Below, in pieces: positions 53,597 through 64,000 of a DNA stretch of 64,000 nt (positions within the stretch are counted from its first letter, which is position 1; each line of letters starts with the position of its first letter). The notes beneath the pieces are model-generated. The model was given only the letters and a program-made list of their open reading frames with translations, searched no databases and was not told where the DNA came from. This stretch comes from Colletotrichum lupini (lineage: Eukaryota > Ascomycota > Sordariomycetes > Glomerellales > Glomerellaceae): the NCBI RefSeq assembly GCF_023278565.1, contig NC_064675.1:1550001-1614000 (forward strand). Reading direction: 5' to 3'. Made by a program: the position numbers and the translations under genes.

Positions 53597-56500
53597 CTTT
53601 CTTTTTTTTTTATCGATTTAACTACTACGGTTAGAGATATAATTCGACCTCGGGCCCGTTTATTAAGTCGTTTCCTTTTCCTTTTTTTTTTTACTCTTTT
53701 TATATAACCTATCCCTCTATTTATATAATAACTTTTTTATTATTTATAAATTATTCTAATCCCTTATTTAGTACTACTTTTATAAAAGCGTTTACGAGGT
53801 TATTTTTATTATTAATCTAACGGATCTTAAGTATTTTGCGCTTTTTATATAATTACTTAAGGGCTATAATATTAATTATAAGCCTCTTTTTCTTCGTCGT
53901 TCTTAATTTAACGAGGTATTTATATAGCGAGTAAGAATTAGTATAAATAACCATTAGAATAAGTAAAAAGCTAATTTAATTAGTAATTCTTTTTAGCGTT
54001 ATTAAAATTATATAAGAGAGGTTAACGCTATGAATTATACCGTAGACCTCTAATATTAATATATTTCTCGTTACCCGCTTACTTTTAATTAATAAGTAGT
54101 AAATTATATTATCGTATATAGTAAATTCGCTCTCGTTTATACTCTCGTTAATTAGGATAATAATATACCCTAATTACGAAATAAGGTCGTTATTATTCAT
54201 AAATAACTTATTAATAAAGACGTAGAGCTTATTAGTTATAAAGTCGATTAGGTAGTAAACGAGACTTCGATCGAGATTCGTTTTTTATTATTTAAGCCGC
54301 TTATTAAGTATTTTAATATTTCGTTCGGTTAAATTTATAGCTTATGCTACCTTAGTATAATTAAAAGTCGCCTCGGGTTAATAAATACTTATAATATATA
54401 CCCCTTACATAAGCTTAGCCTTATACTACTTTTTAATATTAATTATATTTAGATTAACGAGGTTAATCTTTTTACTTTATCCCTTTTACTAAAAGACAAC
54501 GGTTTCTTTTTTAATTATAAAAATCCCGCTATTAAATACTAAGGGTATATTTATTATAAGGACCTTTTTTAGCTTTACTACGAAGCCCGCTTTTTAAAGC
54601 TCCTTATCCTCCTTTTTTATAAAGTTAATATTAAATAGGCCTAATATATCGTCGGTCTATATTCTAACGATCCTAAATTAATTACCTTCGTACTCCGTAA
54701 CTAATAAATACAGGTTATATATAAAAGTAACTATTAATAGTTAATTAATATAAAAATCGTAGTAAGTAGCTTATTAATAAGTGCCCGATTTTACGAGCCT
54801 ATATAGTAGTTTAAGTACTTTAATAATCGTGCTTTCTAGGTACTTATTAGCTATTTTTTTTAGTAAATAGGCTAGGATTTTCTTTATAAGCCCTGTGGCT
54901 AATTAAGTATAGGCCTAGGTAATATTATAGCTCTAAATCTTATATCCCTTCTTCCGTAGCGATATTATTAGTACTATTATTAATCGTTAGCTATAGCGCT
55001 ATATAGTAAGTAATTATATAAGTAGCGTCGCCTTTTTAACGTCGCTATACCCCTAAATTACGTATTTAAACTTCTTATATAGCCGGGGTATTCTTTTCCC
55101 TTTAATTTTACGAACTATTCGTAATTTAAACATGCAGAGGTTTATATATTTTTCTAAGTTATATAAAATAAATTAATAAACCCCTCGATCGTAAAGAGTA
55201 TTTACTTCGATAAGATCTAATCCCTTATACGGCTTTTTAATAATTATAATTATGCCTTTTTTACGTAGTTTAACCGCTAGCTCGAAATTAGCTTTTTTTA
55301 TTATTATATAAAAAGTATTAATTACCTCGTTACTAATAATAAATTATTATATTAGGGCTTACTATTATAGTCTTTTATAACGTCTTGCTAGTAATATTAG
55401 TACCCTTTTAGTAATTTCCTCTTCCTCGTCGTTTATTAATATTATTACGACGATTTTGTTAAGGATAATTTCTTATACCTCTTTTGCGGGTTATATAGTT
55501 TCCCTTAGCTCTTTTTCTTTTTATAAATTAGAAATTATCTCGTTAGGATTTATATAATACGGTCTAACTACTATAATTAATACTTTAAATAGCTAATTAC
55601 GATCTTTTATAATTATATAAGAGCGCTCGTTAATAAAAATTAACTTATATAGCCTAGCTTACTATTAAGTAATTTCGTACTATACTCGTATATTCGAATT
55701 TAATAATATATCTAAATTACCTCCTATATCGGGCCTATTATACGTAATAATTACCTTATTAACTTACCTTTTTATACTTACCTCGCGCAATACCCGTATT
55801 ATTTTTTTAACTACTTAGGCTCGTTAGCTTATACCTAGCGATAGTAGCGAGGCTAAGGTCGTTTTTAAATATACTCTAAATACTAATAGCGTTAGTATAA
55901 GTCCGTTAGGCCCTATAGTATCGTTATATTATTTAAGTATTATTTAGAGGTATTTGTCGTTAGTTAAATCTAGATTTTCCTTTTTAATAATTCTAAACGC
56001 CCTTTTTAATTACTAATATGCCCTTTTTACTTTTTTAATACTATAGTACGCTTTAATAAGTACGACTTTTAGCTATATACCGTAGGCTATTATATTATCC
56101 CTAAATTTTACTAATTTAAAGCTAGTATTAGCGTCGGTTTTAATACCGTTTAACGGTCCTTAGTATATATCGATTTAGCTTTTTTATAGGGCTACTTATA
56201 CTATTTTTATTTATAAATCCCGGAGGAATTGCCCTACTTAAAAGGATATAGCTATATTAATTATATATAGTACTAGCTAACTATTTAAGTAAAAGATATC
56301 GATAACGATTTCCTAGTTAAAGTTAAGCTTATTACGTAATTTAAACTTAAATTTACGTAAGCTCTACGTATTTATTTAGTATTAGTAATATACTTTTATT
56401 AACTACTTTAGCGCCCCTATTTCGATATTATTATTACTTAATTATTTTAAAAAGTTATATAGCCTCGTAACTAACGAGTGCCTAAATCTCTAGTATAGTT

Positions 56501-59500
56501 TTCTAAGCTCACTCTTTATTAAGTAATTAATCGACTTTATATCGTTAATAAGCTTTATAAACGTATACTCTTATCGTCGTTTAACTATCTCGAAATACTT
56601 ATTACTAGAGATTCTATTCCTCGTATTATTAAATATAATACCTAGTTAATTTATATTTTTTAAATATAAGAAAAATAGGGTATTAATAGGTAAAATATAA
56701 AAAATTATCGTTCCGAAGTACGTCTCTATTTCTATTATACCCAGGGCGACGATTTCCTTACCTAGGCTAAAACTAATCTTTATAATACTTATTATTAATA
56801 TATTAAGCATTATTAATATAAATTTTTATAATACTTAGAATTGCCCTTTTTTTTTAGTTAACTATTACGATACCCTAATATTTAGGATAATTTTATAAAA
56901 ATTATCTAGGTCGTATTTTTCGCTCGTATAGAATGCCTATATAAGCTTAGTATTCGAAGGATTTAAGTAGTATAAAAAGGACCCCTCTAGCTACCTTTAG
57001 ATTTACTTAGTACTATATTCTTTCTCTTTAGATATTAAAAGAAATAGCGTCTTCTTTTTAATTATTAAGAAAATAGGCTTCGGCCCTATTAAATTTACCC
57101 TTTTAGCCGCCTCTATATTTATTATTTAAAGGACCTTCTCTTACTATTTATAGATAAAAGCCTACTTATTAAGAGCTTTTACTACCCTCTATTTATTTAA
57201 CTTTATATATCCTCTAGAGGCTAACGGGGTAAAAAAAAAGTAGTTAATATCGTTAATTTTATTATAATCTAATTCGTTAATATAGGGGGTAAGATCTTCT
57301 TTATTTTCTAAATTTCTTATAGGGGGTATATACTTTAGGCCGCTACTTTAGCTACTATTACTAAGTTTTATACCCCTAGATTTGCCCTTATATATAACAA
57401 AGAATTAGTTAAACTAACGAGGGCTAGTTTTACTATTTACTACCCTCGACTTTTTATACTATTTATATAATTTAATACGCTCTTTTTTAAAATAATTACT
57501 TAATTAATATCTATCTTTTTTATAAATATAATATTACTTTTTTTATTACCCTACCTATAAGTTAAATCTTTACCTATTTAATAAATCTAGGCCTTTTTAT
57601 TAGCGATTACTATATTTAGCCTCTTTTTTTTTATTATTATACGTTCGATTAACTTAATATTATTAATAAGGGCCGTCGTATACTTAGAAATAGGTTTAGT
57701 ATAGTATTTTTATTTTAATATTAAAGCTAGATCTTAGCCTTAAGTAAAGCGTTTCGTAGTCTTCGGGTACTTAATATAGGGTTATTTTTATTTTTAATAT
57801 ACGCTAAATTATAATATAAAAATATCCGACTTTTTATTCATTTATCCCTTTATTTAGCTAGGTTTTTACTAGTTTATCGATTCGATCGATAAGCTCTTTA
57901 AGGATTTTTACTTACGATTTGCCCTTTATTATCCTAGTTATAAATATAAAAAAAATCGCTCGTAGCTTAGATAGGAGCTCTAGGTTCTTATTATAGGTCT
58001 CGAAGCGGCTTTAAATTATATTAATTATACTAAGAAAGTCGTTTTAATTAAAATTACGTATTACTTTATAATAATAATTAGAGGCTTTACTTATAAGTAC
58101 GATATTAATTACTAAATAATACTAATATTCCCTAATCTTAACTTTTTTATAGTAATTATAAAATATCGTTAGGGTTTTTTATAAGACCTTATACTTCCCC
58201 CTAGAGTATAATTTCTCTTTTAAGAAGATCTTTTTAAGGTCTATAAATTACCTCGTATTTATTATTAGATTTTCGGTATTTATATACGATCCTTACGTTG
58301 TTACGTATTGTTAGTAATTTCGGGTTATTTCTTTTTTTTATTAGCCGATTAGCGCTAAATTTTATATTAGTAGCGGTAACGAGTTATAAATCGAAATAAG
58401 TAGAATTATTAATTATCGTACTTTTAGTATTATATTTTGCCCTAGTATATCTTTTTATAACGATAGATTTCCGTTAATAATTATAAGGAGGAAATCTAGG
58501 TCGTTTACCCTTTTTTTAAATTTATTAAAGCGATTATACGCTTTATTAACTTATACTTAGTTTTATAGTACGAATTCCTCTTTTATAATTATTATTATTA
58601 GTATTTTATATAGCTCTTGCGATTATAATTACGTTAGTAATACCCCTCGCTCATAAAGGAATTTATTAACTACTTTTATAATTTTTAAGCTTGCGCTTGC
58701 GAACTATTTATTTAGTTAGTAACTAAGGTCGTTTATAATTTCGTAAAATAGGGGTTGCCCCTATAGCCCCTTTTTTTTATAAACCTTAGTTAAATAAATT
58801 AATACCGCGTTAATTTACTTACCGTTAGGCTAATTTGCGATTTTATATATTTACGTCCCCTAATAATCTAAGTTAATATTTACCTACTTATAAAGGATTA
58901 GGATTCTATTTAGGATTAGGTTTTATCCTCTTTTTTTTTACCTTAACTCGCTAAGGGTCGTACTTTAGCTTATACTTATATTAATAATTATTAACGTATT
59001 TAATTTTAATAAGGATATATTTAATCCGCGCGCTAGTCGTAATAAATCCGTACTTTTATTACTTAACGAATTTATCGGGGTCTAGGAAATTCCCACTTCT
59101 TTTTACCGTTTTACTATTACTCTCGTTTTTACTATTTTTAATAATTACTACTACCTTTTTAAATCGCTAGTTATCGTACTTACTAAAATCCTCTTTTTTA
59201 TTTAATATAAAAAAGTAGGTTTTAATAGTTCTTTTTTATAATAGTAGCGGTAGACGTTTATATTACTATAAGAAGATATAGTAATTAGTCTCGGGATTTT
59301 TATTAATTACTAATTTCCGCTATTCTATATACTTCTAGCCTCTTAAGCCTCGTACTCTTTATAATTTCTAAATAGCTTCTTTTTTTAACTTACCTTTTTT
59401 AGGGCGGTATTCTATAAAAATAGTTAAAAATAGACGCTAAGCGGCTCGTAAAAGAGCTATATAGGCTATTAAGAACTATATAGGCCGTTAAATACGGTTA

Positions 59501-60597
59501 ATAAAGTTAAGCCCTTTTTTTTATAAAATTATAAATTTTAAAGACTTATTAAAAAATACCTACTTATTATTCGTACGTAGTAGGGTTAAATACTTAAAGA
59601 TCTTATTTTTTACGGCCTCTTAGTACCTTATTTTATATTTTTTAAGTAGTTTTTTTCGTAGCTTAATTATAGTTAAGTAATTATCGCTTATTAATAATCC
59701 TTTTTATTATTTAGTTAATTTTTTAAAATTAATAATTTCGTACTAGGAGCTAGTATAAAAAAGAAGCCCTTTAGCGGCCCTCTAGAGGATTTTTTTTTTT
59801 TTTTTAAATCCTCGTTTTTTTAGCCTTTTTTTAAGTTAATAATAACTTTAATAAGAGGTTATAGGACTATTTTAAAGTAGCTACTTTCTTTTTAAGTTAA
59901 TTCCTAAGATCCGTAATACTCTTAACTCGATATTATTAAGACCTCTAAATCCCTTCTTTTTTTATTAAACCGTCCCCTATATTATATTCTTAAGTAATAC
60001 CCGGGGGGTAGTTAAAGAAGTTACGAAGAGGTTATTTAAATCGTAAGCTTAAGGTCGTACTTATAAGATTTTTATAATAATAAACTTTTCTATATATTAT
60101 AAATCTCTTAGCTTAATAACTCTTATAAAGTTACTTTTGTTACTAAATAAAAATATTTATATTTAGAAATCCCCTTTTTTAATCGCGCGGTACTTTTTTA
60201 TATTATATTATTAAGCTCGTTCGTTATACTAATTAATTAAGTAAGTAGTCGTTACGTAAGTAATTTTTTTTTTAATTTAACTAGTTAATTTTTAATTACG
60301 GGCTAGTTATAAAAAAGTCGTTTAGTAAAAAAGTTACTCGGGGCGATAGTAAAAGGCTAGTTATTTAAGTAGTTTTATTAATTAACGTAGTTTAATATAA
60401 TAAACGTCGACCTTTCGTAAGTAATAAAGGGCTATAATTATTTAATTCCGTGCGGTATTTAAGAATCGCTCCCTTTTTTATTTATTTTTATAAAGTTAAT
60501 TAATACGAATCTCTTATCCCGTACGGTATTAAGAGGTCGTCTCTTTTATGTAATAAAATACCTTACCGATTTATAATAATAGAATTTAATTACTAAT

Positions 60598-60809
60598 TAG
60601 TATTAGTATCCCTATTATAGGGTAATTAGTTCGAACCGTAGTTAACAAAGAGATTAATTAAATTATATAACTATTTACGTAGTAAGTATAAAAAGGAGGT
60701 TCTAATTATAAGTTAGGCTAGCTACGATAATCGTAAATAGGGCCCCTAATTAGCCCCTGCGCAGTCGGCTATATACCGCGGTCGAATTAAACTTCTAATC
60801 CGATAGATA
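60598..60809 (-). repeat. LTR (5' LTR of the minus-strand element)
   Basis: Partner of the LTR at 53385-53596, with the same length and order. Its outer end is followed by TAAAGA, the duplicated target. Confidence 0.9.
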
Positions 60810-60815
60810 TAAAGA

Positions 60816-63800
60816 GATACGTAAACGGCAAGGTGACTTTTTAGCTTAGATTGGGGGCGTGTGTCTGTAATTGACACCGTCAAATAGAAAGATCAGGAAG
60901 GTAGCGGTCTGAAGGAGATTCGGCCTAGTAGCTGAATCGTATCCGTTGACACCCATACTTTAGAGAAGGGGCATCATCGCATCTTTTAGCGTGAAGCTTT
61001 CATTATGTAGGTGGAAAATCCTCGGTCAGGCTTGCAGGATGCCTTTCAGTGTCTAGACCAAAATAGTCGTGCCGCAGTGTAGCATCGTCGTTGGATCCTT
61101 GGGAGATGGTCCAAGCTCAGAGCGAAAACCCCCTGGACATCCAGGGCTGCTCAAGACAAAGCATTGGAGATCATTTCAGTTCTCGTCATTCCGGTGAAGG
61201 TGTGGCATGCAGCCCGACATCTGCGGGGGCTCCGTTGTTGCGAGTGGCGACGAAGCTTTCCCTTGCCCTGCGTTCAGATGTCGCCATTACGGATAGGAAA
61301 CAGAGTATTACAAGTTTTCTGTGCCGTTTGATAAGGCATGGGCGTCGTGGGTCGCTGCATGGGATATCCAGAAGTTGACTGGGGATGTCTGGAAGCATGG
61401 GGTAATTTGTAGCGTACCCTACAGAGACTCATTAGAGTTTGGCCCAAGCTGGAAGCGGGGGCAGTCTGGATGTGCTTCGAGGATCTTGGCCCTTGGTTCC
61501 TAGTGATTGCATCCCTCGTGACCAATACGGACTGCACAAACCCTAGTCTAGCCGATGTGATCTACGGGCTTGGGTAGCAAGCATTTCCTCTCACAGTTTC
61601 ATATTAGGGCTTAGTGTGAGAGGATGAAAAAGTGTCACAGTGTCTTCTGTCTCACAGAATCATTCGAGTTTTCGGTTCAGCACCAAAAACTAGTGAAGAG
61701 ATCATCTGCAGTCCAGGACTCAGCTTTGCTTTTTCTGATCCGCCCAAAACCGCTGTTTTCCGCCAAAGGCTGCCTCTCTGCCTTCACCGTTTTGCCGACT
61801 ACCTACCGCCATGCCCTTGGTATGACTTGCTGATGGGGCTGTCAAGAGAGTTTAGATGATTGACGGATCGCCATTCCTACGGGTGGCCCGGCCGGCGGAT
61901 CCGCGTGTCTTGCTGCCCTAGGGGCCCAATTTCTCCCCTCTGATTTGTTATTCCCATGGTAGTTCCATGGTAGATAACTGTTTGGTATCGACCGGTCTCG
62001 AATCTGTGCTCGTTATCAATCTTTAAACCAGACTAACTAGCTAAGACGTCTGATATCTCTTGAACCATATCCGTACTGGCGGTAAGTGGGATTCCACGGG
62101 ACTTGTGGTGGTTCCCCCGGGATCGAGAGGCCGTGCCCAGAGATGTTCCGGCGACTGACGACAGTCCTTGCCCCGGATACAACTCGGAATCGGGATCGGG
62201 GGTGCGACGCGGAATGCCACGCAAGATGCGGATTTCAATTCCCTCTTCGAGAAAAGCTTGCGAACGAGGGCGGATCTCCGGGATCATCTGGGATATCTCC
62301 CGTCTTCTCCAATCAGCACTGAAACTTACAGATTTCGTTGCAGCCTGGGCTGCCGAGTGATTGAGGGTGGGATATCACTTCTCACTTTGGGGGATTCCTT
62401 GGGGGTGCTGTTGGGTGCTGAAGATATGATAACTCTGTGGTATTATGCCAAAGCTACAGAGCTCAGGCCGGTGGGCCAAAATTCGAGATGATCCTCCACT
62501 AGCGAGCTAGCCAGGCCGTGAGACCCAGAGATGATGGCCCGGCAAGGATCTGTGGCAGCCTTCATCCCCAGCTCTTCCACTAGGCTTGTCACTCTCAAGT
62601 TTTCAGCAGACGCTAACTCCACGTTGGCGAGCGCGGGTGGGTTGAATCCCTGTCAAAGCCGGCATCAAGCAATTTCCCGGAAGGGCCCGGACGGGCCAAG
62701 GAGCATGCCTCCTCTGTGTAGGACGGCGACCATCGAGTGGTCGCCGTGTGATGCCTGGCTGCATACCTCAACAGCATGTTGACTACTCCTCAAGTATGTG
62801 ACTATTTGCTCAATCTGTCAGAAAAGGCGCAATGACGAAGAGCCTGGGCTGACATGGGGTTGGGATGGTTGAGATTTGAAGCAGGGAGATGCCTGCGAAA
62901 CGGGACCATGAACGTAGATCATTCAGGCACCCCACGGGATGGGACTCGACCCGGAGGAACAGTCAACAAATGATATCCAGTATGGACCCCAGTCAAATTC
63001 TTGAAATATCGCCATTGCCGCTGCCGCTCCATCCTGCTCACCTCTCATCCGAACGCGGGAAAAACAATCGAAACACGCGGTGAAGACACAGCCACATTGG
63101 TCCCTTTTGTGTACCTGCGCGCGCTTTGACGTATGCCATCTTTTCTTTTTCCTCTCGTGATATCCTGCCGTTATTCGCAAGAACCCAGTTACGAAAGCTG
63201 AAGCGAAACATTGTTCTTCAAGTGGGTTAATTGACAATTGACAGGCACGGCAGGTCGGCGCCCATAGCGTTCATCACCCTTTTCGGTATGCTTAGTCGAC
63301 TTCAAACTTCTCCACAGGGTCTTTTTTGCCACGCGAGACCTGCCAGAGTGACAGGTCAAGAATCAGAGGCTGCGTGGCCTAACCCCCGAATGATTGGACC
63401 CCCTGCCTCATTCTCGCACAGTTCGGGCACGGAACCGAATCAGCCGCAACCACGAGGCTCAGTCCCGAACTTCGCAAGCAGGGAAACATCTGTCTTAGTT
63501 TTAGCCTGCGCCGAGATTCGGTGGCAATTGCCGAGCTCTTGATAGCCCATCAAGAGCTCAGGGGTTCCATATTAATGCGCCTTCAACCTTTGACGTTGGG
63601 GATTGCCGATCGCGTAAAACTTCGTGGGTACTGGGGAGGCGATTGGTCTTGCCCTGATTTGATGGCCAAGGAGAGAACCACACTCACTTACCGGTCCATC
63701 GCAAAATCGCTAATTTTCCTCTTTTCGTAGAGGCCTCCTGCCGAGAGACGCTTTGATACAAGACGATGATAATGCCACGGAGTGGCCGACTTAACTGCGT

Positions 63801-64000
63801 CATTGAGGAGACTCGGAGTATTACAAACGTCTTTGAGATCAAACTCTCAATCTCAGGCAAAACTGGCCGAACTGTAAGAGCATACAAGCGAAATGGTAAA
63901 GATGTAAACAGGTGAGTGGAGCTGAGTTCCGTTTCTTAGCAGACACTGGAGGATGAGACAACTCCTTAAGCGCCGGGTACATTTGCCGCAGTCCACGTCA
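60816..64000. other. Gene-poor region at the end of the window
   Basis: Composition returns to about half G+C, but I find no frame with a recognisable motif or convincing exon chain. Frames such as 61091-61378, 62086-62491 and 62923-63237 (minus) overlap on several frames and strands and look random. It may be the distal promoter of a gene beyond the window or the remains of decayed sequence. Confidence 0.5.

Larger units (their letters stand above)
53385..60809 (-). mobile_element. RIP-degraded LTR retrotransposon, full length, oriented on the minus strand
   Basis: Two 212-base direct repeats bound the element (53385-53596 and 60598-60809). TAAAGA directly flanks both outer ends (53379-53384 and 60810-60815), a target-site duplication. 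Read on the minus strand, the LTR starts TATCTATCGG (TG changed to TA, as RIP does) and ends CCAATAGCA. A polypurine tract (AAAAAAAAAAGAAAG on the minus strand) abuts the left LTR, which makes that the 3' LTR and gives the minus orientation. The 7 kb interior is extremely AT-rich with CA and TG nearly absent and no long open frame, so gag and pol cannot be read and the superfamily is not assigned. It is not active. Confidence 0.88.

Overview
This window is nuclear DNA of a filamentous ascomycete. The evidence is short introns (about 50-90 bases) with GT..AG ends and CTAAC-like branch sites, orthologues of fungal housekeeping genes (DOT1, ATG16, VPS16, RRP5, mitochondrial processing peptidase alpha, a Dma-type FHA-RING ligase), and two very AT-rich blocks in which CA and TG dinucleotides are almost absent while TA is abundant. 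That pattern is the mark of repeat-induced point mutation (RIP). A Sordariomycete, perhaps a plant-associated one, fits best, but the species is an inference. No bacterial operons, CRISPR arrays, tRNA or rRNA genes were seen.

Layout. 0-6 kb: a small membrane protein (possibly cut by the window edge), a family-2 glycosyltransferase in five exons, a 53-residue secreted six-cysteine peptide in two exons, and an alkaline ceramidase in three exons that converges on it. 7-11 kb: two unrelated F-box proteins. 12.5-18.8 kb: a dense conserved block with DOT1 (+), ATG16 (-) and VPS16 (+); ATG16 and VPS16 share a divergent promoter. 18.8-23.8 kb: about 5 kb with no convincing gene. 23.8-27.8 kb: a RIP-degraded element with terminal inverted repeats. 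29.1-31.1 kb: the FHA-RING ligase. 32.0-33.7 kb: MPP alpha. 34.4-37.2 kb (-): an alpha/beta-hydrolase with a long disordered N-terminus. 37.9-43.3 kb: RRP5. 43.3-46.4 kb: gene-poor. 46.4-51.7 kb: a secreted haem peroxidase, an EthD-domain protein and a secreted FAD oxidase, all on the plus strand. 51.9-53.1 kb (-): a four-finger C2H2 transcription factor. 53.4-60.8 kb: a RIP-degraded LTR retrotransposon with 212-base LTRs and a target-site duplication. 60.8-64 kb: no recognisable gene.

How the genes relate. Most are independent core functions: chromatin, autophagy and vacuole fusion, rRNA processing, mitochondrial import and ubiquitin signalling. ATG16 and VPS16 act at successive steps of autophagy and sit head to head. 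The 46-52 kb trio looks like a small accessory oxidative group ending at a transcription factor and a transposon; that they act together is only a hypothesis. Several exons are shorter than 100 bases and several introns keep the reading frame open, so gene models were rebuilt by hand from splice signals and conserved motifs; exact splice points are predictions.
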